In this document: piece by piece, positions 61,401 to 64,000 of the stretch
Layout of the letters: every line of letters begins with the position of its first letter
Position numbering within the stretch: the first letter of the stretch is position 1
Assembly (NCBI RefSeq): GCF_033807715.1
Contig: NC_084596.1
Span: 33,120,879-33,184,878, forward strand
DNA length: 64,000 nucleotides
Direction of reading: 5' to 3'
Origin: Cololabis saira
Taxonomy: Eukaryota; Chordata; Actinopteri; Beloniformes; Belonidae
Translations under genes and position numbers: made by a program
Notes under the pieces: model-generated
Database searches by the model: none
Told to the model about the DNA's origin: nothing
The model's input: the letters and a program-made list of their open reading frames with translations, nothing else

Positions 61401-63659
61401 AGATGGGAACCAGTCTCTAGGTTCATGGGAGTAAGATGGTAAAAGTGAGGGCAGAATTGCTGTATTTATGTGAAATGGGGGTAGTAATTGAGATGTCTAT
61501 GTGAGGAACCCCATTTTACTTGCACATATTTGTACTCAGATGTGTGAAAGAGATGCATATATCTCAGTGGCTGCCCTGTTATTGATCAATACACCACATT
61601 TTTGTCTTTTATTTAAAAAAAAATGTTTAAAGATTTTTTTTTTTTGGCTCTGGTGGCCTTTTATTTTGAAAGTGGCTGGAAAATGGGAAGAGCATCAGGC
61701 GGGATTCAAACCTGCGCCTACTGCGGGAGGGCGATAGCCTCTGCTTGTGGTGCACCCACTCAACCCACTGAGCTGTCTGGGGCCCTCCACTTGCAAACAT
61801 TTGCACTTAAGTCAGCAAACTGTTTCAGTTAAGTCGGTTTTGTACTTAATTGTCCTGCTTTTGCCCCCTCCCCTTTTTTGTTTTTTATTATTAGGGTCTT
61901 ATTTTCAGGTTCAAATTTCTCATGCTGGTCACTCTGACCTGTGCTGCCATGACGGTCATCTTCTTTATCATCAGCCAGGTGAGTCTCTGTGAAGTGATTT
62001 TTAAATATATAAATGTTCAAGATGACCCTAAAAACTATTTTATATTTGACTCCAACAATATACAACAAAGCATATACCAACAACCTCTCATTTTCCTGTG
62101 TGTGTTCAGGTGAATGAGGGCCACTGGCACTGGGGGGATCACACTGTGCAGGTGCACAGTGCCTTCTTTACCGGCATCTATGGCATGTGGAATCTGTACG
62201 TCTTCGCCATCATGTTTCTCTACGCACCCTCTCACAAACGTTATGGGGACGAGCATTCAAGTGGTCAGTGCATCACAGGTAACTACGATTACTCCAAGCT
62301 TTGAAAGCAGTCAGACTAACATACGCTGTTTATAAACCCTGCAGCTTCCTGTTAACTGTAACTGTGCATTCACACCGAAATCGTCAAAAATCGCCCGTAG
62401 TCGCTCAGGACGCTTGCATCGCACCGCTTGCCTATCCGGGTCGAAGCGAATTTGGTCATATTGTTTAAACTGTGTTTTGTGATTAATAAGCACTGCTTTT
62501 AATGGTTTTGCGTTGGATCGATGTATCAAATAAAATTGCTCAGACCATCCATCCAGCTCCTCAACCATCAGTTATGTGGTTCATATGAGCAGAGTTCAGG
62601 TAAAAACGGCAGTCAAATCTGGAAATATATCAGTTTGCAAGATGAGAAAGATTAATTCCTGATGAAATATGTTTGTTAGTGCACAGCTATGTGAATGAGT
62701 GTATGTTTGTAGAAGAATGTGCATTGAACCTTCTTGCTTTGGGAATCCCGGTCTGTGATTGGACGCCGCCTCGGCGTCGTCGCTGCTCATTTGCATAAAG
62801 TTGAGATTCTCTCAACCTCAAATTGACGCTCCCAACGCCTCCGACACATATGAAAGCGAGCTTTCATAGGAAATGAATGGCAGCCGGACGCGTATGATGC
62901 CTGTGATGCTTTCGGTGTGAATGCACGGTAAAGAGTTTAAAGTGCAACTGAAAGAAGAATAGAAACATGGCACTGAGTTAAACAAAGTTAATTGTGGCCT
63001 GACTCACCCAACTTATCTCCTTGCTGTATGAGAGTGAAAGAAAAACACTCTCCCGTCTGATGGAGAGCAAGTGCCTGTCCTCCGCTCTAAAGCTGCCTAT
63101 TCATCCAAGGTTTTTTGAGAAGGGGTGGTGGAGATTGAGAAGCACCCAGATTCCCAGGGGGGAAAAAAGGTCTTTTTTGGCCCAAGAGAGTGATTCTAAT
63201 GGACACCAGGCTTCCTTCCAGAGAGAATGAGATGGAGAAGTGAAGAGAGGGGGTGGGGAGAAGAGCAAGGAGGTAATGAAAGCCATTCATCTGCTGTCAT
63301 TGACAAGGGGAGAGAGAGAGGGCTTAGTTCTGGAAGTTTTCCCTGAAGTGCATCAAACCATGACATAGGAAGAGCAGCTCTGTCCAAGCTGCACTTCTGT
63401 TGAGTGAGCTGAGTATCTGTTGTTGAAATTCAGCCTGAGATGCAGCAGCAAATAGTGACGCCATCACAAAGAAGTTAACGCGCTCTTGACGCGTTAGGCG
63501 TTGGCATTGTATCATTGTCCGTTTCTGTGCTGATGGTGTTTGTGTGCAGGTGATACTGGAGCAAGCAGCGGGGAGGACATCCAGTTGACCACAACCATCA
63601 CTCATGTTGACGGCCCCACTGAGATCTACAAAATGACTGGCAAAGAAGCCCAGGAATAG
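25616..63659 (+). CDS. wls: Wntless (Wls/GPR177/Evi) Wnt cargo receptor, 12 coding exons, 541 aa
   Basis: Twelve exons splice in frame from ATG 25616 to TAG 63659, giving exactly 541 aa, the length of vertebrate Wntless. Wntless binds lipid-modified Wnt in the ER/Golgi and escorts it to the plasma membrane. Visible architecture: first hydrophobic segment (residues ~13-35), a large lumenal domain (~36-230) with conserved cysteines, then seven more hydrophobic segments near 234-255, 268-290, 302-322, 330-352, 379-405, 431-454 and 475-497. The YEGL endocytosis motif is at 425-428 (split across exons 9 and 10) and the C-terminus is KEAQE, known in Wntless for trafficking and ER retrieval. Introns total over 36 kb and are rich in mobile elements. 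Intron 8 is U12-type. Confidence 0.97.
25874..25968. repeat. 95-bp near-perfect palindrome (foldback MITE)
   Basis: The left arm CTAAAGGCTGATTTATGGTT, continuing through CCGCGTTAAACCGACGCAG, is matched by the reverse complement of the right arm with a single mismatch over about 47 bp and virtually no loop. The same unit is widespread in fish genomes as a foldback repeat; the superfamily is not assigned here. Confidence 0.88.
26378..26860 (-). mobile_element. Non-LTR element 3' fragment (unclassified)
   Basis: The minus strand ends CCAAATAAACTGAATTGAAC, an L2-type tail, preceded by ACACTGTCCCTTCC, a recurrent fish repeat sequence. No coding domain seen; the upstream boundary is approximate. 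Confidence 0.5.
29820..29882. repeat. Alternating purine-pyrimidine (GCATGCACAC) tract
   Basis: Repeats of CGCATGCACACGCA and its complement form a self-complementary alternating tract that could adopt Z-form or cruciform DNA. Nearby sequence (29743 on) resembles a hAT MITE terminus (CAGTGGCGTAAC), but I could not find a partner end. Confidence 0.6.
31204..31476 (+). CDS. wls: wls coding exon 2
   Basis: Residues 36-126 ([20 protein letters not shown] to FKMYNQI), the first part of the lumenal domain. The acceptor is CCTCCAG and the donor GTGAGA. Confidence 0.96.
33178..37008 (-). CDS. L1 ORF2 protein (endonuclease and reverse transcriptase), 1276 aa
   Basis: One uninterrupted frame. The APE-type endonuclease is at residues ~14-250, with catalytic-type positions N21, E50 (LQETH), Y122, GGDFN at 150-154, D215 and SDH at 238-240. 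Reverse transcriptase spans ~470-760: [11 protein letters not shown] near 605, [10 protein letters not shown], and the catalytic YADD near 708. The C-terminal CX2CX8HX4C zinc-knuckle-like motif ([18 protein letters not shown]) is near 1138. The enzyme nicks DNA and copies L1 RNA at the nick (target-primed reverse transcription). All key residues look present; activity is inference. Confidence 0.92.
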   Translation of the reverse strand: MAQANLTNRLGGGEIQFTSFNCKGLNNPIKRSKVLHHVQQLGAHIIFLQETHLKASDHLKLKKSWVGQIYHSSFAGKSRGTAILIHKSVPFQLSNVTSDPNGRFIIITGQIHGTRVALANVYAPNWDDDAFFRRLFSTLPDISSHHLILGGDFNCWLCPHLDRSSTKVCAPSKSSKVIQSFMSEFAVTDAWRFFNPSKREYSFFSPVHHTFTRIDLFLVDNKLLSSVSACRYDTIVISDHAPISMKVSFRNFTIMRAPWRLNTRLLTNEGFVDFVSKQIDYFLSFNKTPDVSAALLWESLKAYIRGEIISYSRFEDKCRKNKLANLSQRIAQIDATYADSPSSELYKERLTLQSEYNVLTTNHATELLLQTRSNFFEQGDKAGKLLAHQLRQRSTSNLIPQIRSDSGITTIPCEINNTFKQFYSKLYSSDQVSDSAFDTFFDDLDIPSIEQPVIEELEKPITLEELRAAASNLQSGKCPGPDGFPSDFYKKFFHKLGPILLDMFNEAFGSGCLPQTLTQASISLLLKKGKDPLDCTSYRPISLLNVDFKLLSKLLASRLESRLPSIISPEQTGFICGRQSFSNLRQLFGAIYNSSPFPSTHEALISLDAEKAFDRVEWNYLFYTLGRFGFGENFISWIKLLYSSPLASVRTNNDQSDYFRLYRSTRQGCPLSPLLFALAIEPLSVALRTNPRITGISRHGVELKVSLYADDLLLYVSNLPVSVPAALDTLDSFGRISGYKLNLSKSEIFPVNEAARKYPLRNLPFKVAMEGFTYLGVYVAREYEDLNKTNFAPLMKKLKEDFERWSILNLSLAARINTVKMNILPRFTYLFQCIPLFLPQTFFRKLDSMITDFIWNKKVPRIRKQCLQRPKSLGGMAMPNFRFYYWSANIRILKYWLLYETFDPPPTWLAMEASSTRPVTLAALAHSPIKSSTAPYTTNITVKTSLRIWIQFRRHFGLQCFSIHAPLASNHVFHPSLIDSAFSTWSKHGIHSFNDLYVDNVCASFQLLSDKYTIPKQHFFRYLQVRSFLQKTFPTFPNSPNESAIDTFLRPLPTFKGAISVIYNQICGLRPESLQAMKTRWEGDIGEELDGEVWNEILRRVHKSSICARHALIQCKLLHRIYYTKERLSKIYDTVSPDCYRCRQTPADLMHTFWLCPSLNNFWTEIFRSLSKIVGQRVEPTPLGALFGVFPSLPSLSKSERDVLAFVTLLARRLIVINWKSRSPPSYTHWIRDILYNLKLEKIRFSLNGSVDKFRRAWGPFFTFVRSLDPTLVADS
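37009..38399 (-). other. L1 ORF1-ORF2 spacer with repeats and ZNF143-like motifs
   Basis: 1.39 kb without a long frame between the two L1 ORFs, much longer than the short spacer of mammalian L1. It contains a TA/CA-rich microsatellite (about 37578-37660), a C-run near 37970, a (TTAGC)n run at 38376-38399 and three ACTACAAYTCCC-like motifs at 38196-38331. Confidence 0.7.
38196..38331 (-). promoter_or_regulatory. Three ZNF143/Staf-like motifs inside the L1
   Basis: On the minus strand: ACTACAACTCCCGCGTGCC (38331-38313), ACTACATTTACCGAGTGCC (38263-38245) and ACTACGTTTCCCATGCATA (38214-38196). The first resembles the vertebrate ZNF143 site (ACTACAAYTCCCAGMATGC); the others are weaker. The spaced repetition is visible; factor binding is inference. 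Confidence 0.4.
38400..39317 (-). CDS. L1 ORF1 protein (RNA-binding chaperone)
   Basis: 305 codons from the first ATG; a second ATG 11 codons in ([10 protein letters not shown]) may be the real start. Order: basic/Gln-rich N-terminus, a coiled coil (residues ~85-140, e.g. [20 protein letters not shown]), then the L1 RRM beginning [13 protein letters not shown] (~146) and a C-terminal domain. L1 ORF1p trimerises through the coiled coil and coats L1 RNA in ribonucleoprotein particles. It is followed by TAG at 38400-38402 and a long spacer before ORF2. Confidence 0.88.
   Translation of the reverse strand: MYFLSEERTAMSTTRQQQQDRRQRAPAKTSDPAVGSAEAEPRPDANEALLQSIKVMMDDLRSDILSRFDAIVADTVKREMTGALKPMEIKMEAQGRSIVELERSASDQATEVTELHATVSTLSGLVKSLSDKCEDLESRQRLNNIRLVGLPEGVEGPRPTESVAKLLKDLLSLDEPPVLDRCHRSLRARPREGEPPRPLIMRVNLFQVRNLILRRAGECSPLNYQGKRLSIFADFTQAVAKRRTAFAAVKRELHSCPGVKFGLMFPAVLRITPADGQTRRFEDPVRAMDFVVKNLKKVVVPDEVA
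40230..40460. repeat. AT-rich degenerate tandem repeat
   Basis: Imperfect units of roughly 70-80 bp containing TTTGTATTNGAATT and TTTTAATTTAGTTTTTNATT recur about three times. AT content is extreme compared with the flanks. Confidence 0.55.
42098..43261 (+). mobile_element. 5'-truncated L1 insertion (second family) with 15-bp target duplication
   Basis: AAACTCTGAACACCT is present exactly at 42083-42097 and 43262-43276. The insert encodes only the C-terminal part of an L1 ORF2: the frame [20 protein letters not shown] to FQNL, then stops, then a frame from 42700 with [18 protein letters not shown] (zinc-knuckle-like) to KRSWDRFL at 43113, then a short 3'UTR and an A-rich tail at 43253. It differs in sequence from the 32796 L1. 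Its 3' end is close to the exon 3 acceptor. Confidence 0.87.
43326..43450 (+). CDS. wls: wls coding exon 3
   Basis: Residues 127-168 ([17 protein letters not shown] to CNFTTAK), lumenal domain. The acceptor CCCTGCAG lies only 49 nt after the target duplication of an L1 insertion. The donor is GTACAG. Confidence 0.95.
43780..44262 (+). mobile_element. L2 LINE fragment, internally deleted
   Basis: The forward translation at 43797 onward ([19 protein letters not shown]) matches the L2 endonuclease C-terminal motif. The sequence then jumps to the L2 3' end, GTAAAGCACTTTGAATTGCC and CATACAAATAAACTTGCCTT. Most of the reverse transcriptase is missing. Confidence 0.7.
45150..45163 (-). promoter_or_regulatory. 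Candidate CTCF-like motif
   Basis: The minus strand reads CCACAAGGTGGCGG, one mismatch from the CTCF core CCASYAGRKGGCRS. Function is inference. Confidence 0.3.
45866..46027 (+). CDS. wls: wls coding exon 4
   Basis: Residues 169-222 ([16 protein letters not shown] to IKDIRLV), lumenal domain with the [10 protein letters not shown] block. The acceptor is GTCTAG and the donor GTGAGT. Confidence 0.96.
46050..46967. mobile_element. Non-autonomous DNA element rich in GAGACCAAGAC units
   Basis: Ends TAGACTTGTGGTCAAGG and, reverse-complemented near 46972, TAGACTTATGGCGCTCG form an imperfect inverted repeat. Both ends carry clusters of AAGACC/GAGACC motifs common in a fish MITE family. The right boundary is blurred by the adjoining hAT insertion; target duplication is unclear. 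Confidence 0.6.
46976..47199. mobile_element. 224-bp hAT-type MITE with exact 8-bp target duplication
   Basis: Ends CAGGGCTAGGCAACCCTGG and, reverse-complemented, CAGAGGTAGGCAACCCTGG. It is flanked by GTCTAGAC at 46968-46975 and 47200-47207, an exact and itself palindromic duplication. Arms extend inward (TGTCCTGCATGT/ACATGCAGGACA), so the element folds on itself. No coding capacity. Confidence 0.88.
47295..47431 (+). CDS. wls: wls coding exon 5
   Basis: Residues 223-267 plus two bases ([16 protein letters not shown] to PPVLLEK), including the second hydrophobic segment. The donor GTAAGA completes a lysine codon across the junction. Confidence 0.95.
48175..48319. mobile_element. 145-bp MITE (GGGGCCTGTTTCAGAAAG ends)
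   Basis: The left end GGGGCCTGTTTCAGAAAG pairs with the right end GCTTTTTGAAACAGACCCC (reverse complement GGGGTCTGTTTCAAAAAGC). Internal ACTCTGAGTCAACAAAC-type units repeat. No clear target duplication. Confidence 0.65.
49340..49440 (+). mobile_element. L2 reverse transcriptase remnant
   Basis: The forward frame reads [18 protein letters not shown], the diagnostic L2 palm motif ([12 protein letters not shown]), in an otherwise decayed context. Confidence 0.65.
49590..49810. repeat. Interspersed fish repeat, class unknown
   Basis: Sequence around GGAGTCAATGGAGATCGACT followed by CCCTTTTGTGGCCTCTAGCG recurs widely in fish genomes in my recollection. I cannot assign its class or its exact ends. 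Confidence 0.4.
50960..51041. repeat. (CA)n microsatellite, about 41 units
   Basis: Uninterrupted AC dinucleotides for roughly 82 bp. A second short (CA)n lies near 51355-51370. Confidence 0.95.
52328..52496 (+). CDS. wls: wls coding exon 6
   Basis: Residues 268-324 ([18 protein letters not shown] to CGEHLM), third and fourth hydrophobic segments. The acceptor is TCCCCAG and the donor GTACGG. Confidence 0.96.
53600..53893 (-). other. Unrecognised open frame, possibly decayed mobile-element ORF
   Basis: A 97-codon minus-strand frame ([20 protein letters not shown] to GGETEQT). It contains VCD-type and hydrophobic blocks loosely like transposase cores, but I cannot name a family. It lies in an intron antisense to wls, without splice or promoter signals. 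Low confidence that it is coding. Confidence 0.2.
53929..53991. repeat. (TA)n microsatellite
   Basis: About 31 uninterrupted TA units, preceded by AATAATTAATA-type AT-rich sequence. Confidence 0.95.
54107..54856. mobile_element. 750-bp hAT-type MITE with 8-bp target duplication
   Basis: It begins TAGGGCTGGAGATTC and ends ACACAGGCCTA, flanked by GTCATTGT (54099-54106) and GTCATTGG (54857-54864), one mismatch in 8 bp. The interior is full of AATCGATT/GATTCGAA motifs on both sides. The start resembles the 5093-5645 element (TAGGGCTGG), so they may be distant relatives. No transposase. Confidence 0.8.
56648..56750. repeat. Fragment of a common fish interspersed repeat
   Basis: CATCCATTTTCTATA, then GGTCTGCTGGAGCCTATCCC and AGCTCATTACAGGCGAGAAG, are the start of a repeat found throughout teleost genomes. 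The class is not assigned here. Confidence 0.5.
58314..58959. mobile_element. 646-bp inverted-repeat element with TA target duplication
   Basis: TGGAGGTAGATTTGTTTCTT, continuing for about 45 bp, is mirrored at the right end ending CAAATCTACCTCCA. Both sides are flanked by TA (58312-58313 and 58960-58961), as for mariner-type elements. The interior has repeated CTTTGATT/AATCAAAG blocks that pair across the centre, so nearly the whole element is self-complementary. It contains a (TA)n tract at 58409-58463. Confidence 0.8.
58409..58463. repeat. (TA)n microsatellite inside the inverted-repeat element
   Basis: About 27 uninterrupted TA units, likely grown from an AT-rich part of the element. Confidence 0.95.
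59171..59268 (+). CDS. wls: wls coding exon 7
   Basis: Residues 325-356 plus two bases ([17 protein letters not shown] to FDMCER), fifth hydrophobic segment. The acceptor is CTCTCAG and the donor GTAAGA. Confidence 0.96.
59510..59573 (+). CDS. wls: wls coding exon 8 (followed by a U12-type intron)
   Basis: Residues 357-378 ([18 protein letters not shown] to TELA). The donor is GTATCCTTTT, the U12-type consensus, not a U2-type site. The frame leaves no other option. Confidence 0.95.
59574..61216 (+). other. wls: wls intron 8, U12-type (minor spliceosome)
   Basis: The 5' site GTATCCTTTT matches the U12 consensus RTATCCTTT. TCCTTGAC at 61196-61203 matches the U12 branch site (TTCCTTRAY), with its branch adenosine 14 nt before the terminal CAG, inside the usual 10-16 nt window. 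No pyrimidine tract precedes the acceptor, also typical of U12 introns. An L2-type tail lies at 59636-59714. Confidence 0.9.
59636..59714 (+). mobile_element. L2-type LINE 3' tail fragment
   Basis: GTGCCTAGGGACAACTTATT followed by GCTACATAAATAACATTGAA resembles the L2 terminus (GCGCTATATAAATAAAATTGAA). Only the tail is present. Confidence 0.55.
61217..61360 (+). CDS. wls: wls coding exon 9
   Basis: Residues 379-426 ([18 protein letters not shown] to RRLHYE), sixth hydrophobic segment and first half of the YEGL motif. The acceptor CACTCAG is preceded by a U12-type branch site. The donor is GTGTGT. Confidence 0.96.
61361..61894 (+). other. wls intron 9
   Basis: It contains a tRNA-derived SINE-like element on the minus strand (61634-61788). 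The rest is unremarkable. Confidence 0.8.
61634..61788 (-). mobile_element. tRNA-derived SINE-like element
   Basis: Read on the minus strand: CAGCTCAGTGG (61775-61765) fits an RNA polymerase III box A, and GGTTTGAATCC (61712-61702) fits box B, 52 nt apart. A short unrelated body follows, ending in a 12-A tail (T-run 61634-61645). The tRNA-like head plus A-tail suggests a SINE or tRNA retrocopy. No target duplication found. Confidence 0.6.
61895..61978 (+). CDS. wls: wls coding exon 10
   Basis: Residues 427-454 ([14 protein letters not shown] to FFIISQ), completing YEGL and encoding the seventh hydrophobic segment. The acceptor is TATTAG and the donor GTGAGT. Confidence 0.95.
62110..62263 (+). 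CDS. wls: wls coding exon 11
   Basis: Residues 455-505 plus one base ([16 protein letters not shown] to GDEHSSG), eighth hydrophobic segment. The donor GTCAGT is used in the 541-aa model. A stronger-looking CAG/GTAACT lies 15 nt downstream, in frame. Confidence 0.93.
62264..63549 (+). other. wls intron 11
   Basis: Nearly half is a MITE (62364-62926). 62927-63549 shows no recognised feature. The first 15 nt could be included in exon 11 by an alternative donor. Confidence 0.8.
62364..62926. mobile_element. 563-bp MITE with 17-bp perfect terminal inverted repeats
   Basis: GTGCATTCACACCGAAA at 62364-62380 is exactly complementary to 62910-62926. The interior has GC-richer blocks (CGCTCAGGACGCTTGCATCG) and no coding domain. 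Target duplication is not evident. Confidence 0.75.
63550..63659 (+). CDS. wls: wls coding exon 12 with stop
   Basis: Residues 506-541 ([20 protein letters not shown] to KEAQE) and TAG. The cytoplasmic tail keeps [15 protein letters not shown] and the terminal KEAQE. Confidence 0.96.
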
Positions 63660-64000
63660 ACTGCTGTGTCTCAGACTCCTATCTACTACCTACTGCTCCA
63701 ATATCTTTATGCTGAGACAAGTTTCAGTATGTTTCTTTGTTTTTTTTAACACTCCCTGTCCCTATAAGTGCTTACACAATCCAGCCTGCATGCAGCTACC
63801 AGCCCATCTGTTGCTGCACCGAAACCGGAGCTTGTTTACATGGCACCCTCTTTCCAAAGTCCCTGTTGTACCTTTTTAGAATATCAAAATTCGTATCGGC
63901 CCTTTTCATTTCATGTAGGACTCTCCTGTAACATTTCATTCACATCCTCATTAACGTAAACTATACCGATTGTAAATGTTGCACAATACACCAAGTCAGG
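63660..64000 (+). other. wls: Start of the wls 3'UTR
   Basis: No AATAAA or ATTAAA signal is present before the window ends, so the UTR continues beyond it. Confidence 0.75.

Noticed and set aside
61687..61790. Functional tRNA gene
   Set aside because: Box A and box B are present but the cloverleaf arms do not pair convincingly and the segment ends in an A-tail, so a SINE or retrocopy is more likely.

Overview
This is a stretch of teleost fish chromosome, probably from a percomorph-type genome. The evidence is compact vertebrate genes with canonical GT-AG introns (some only 85-99 nt) and a repeat load typical of fish: L1, L2/Maui-like and RTE/Rex3-like LINEs, hAT-type and other MITEs, and a Tc1 remnant. 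No prokaryotic or viral gene, CRISPR array or operon was seen.

Two protein-coding genes lie head to tail on the + strand. The first (coding 1805-18906, 16 exons, 720 aa) is a complete six-repeat gelsolin-family protein closest to scinderin/adseverin (scinderin-like). It is a Ca2+-regulated actin severing and capping protein with a full open reading frame across all splice junctions and a poly(A) signal at 19560. The second (coding 25616-63659, 12 exons, 541 aa) is wls (Wntless/GPR177/Evi), the multi-pass cargo receptor that carries lipidated Wnt from the ER/Golgi to the cell surface. Its endocytic YEGL motif and C-terminal KEAQE are intact. I see no functional link between the two genes beyond being neighbours.

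Layout: 1-1771 is upstream sequence. 1772-19585 is the scinderin-like gene, with mobile-element fragments in introns 1, 2, 5, 6, 9 and 12. 19586-25340 is intergenic and mostly a nested transposon cluster: an L2 3' region is interrupted by a full-length but frame-broken RTE/Rex3-like LINE (21330-24545, 12-bp target duplication) and by another (TTGAA)n-tailed element. 25341-25615 is the wls 5' flank/5'UTR. 25616-64000 is wls and the start of its 3'UTR. wls intron 2 holds a full-length antisense L1 (32796-39459) with both ORFs uninterrupted and a 15-bp target duplication, plus a second, 5'-truncated L1 (42098-43261) whose copied target site ends 49 nt before exon 3.

Most notable observations: (i) the apparently intact, recent L1, with a 1.39-kb spacer between ORF1 and ORF2 that carries three ZNF143/Staf-like motifs; (ii) a U12-type intron in wls between exons 8 and 9; (iii) a GC-AG intron in the scinderin-like gene; (iv) a 106-bp duplication of the exon 2 splice-acceptor region flanking a mobile element; (v) several MITEs with exact target duplications and near-perfect palindromes. 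I did not find a convincing new biological system. Both genes belong to well-known families, and the unusual content is splicing and mobile-element biology.
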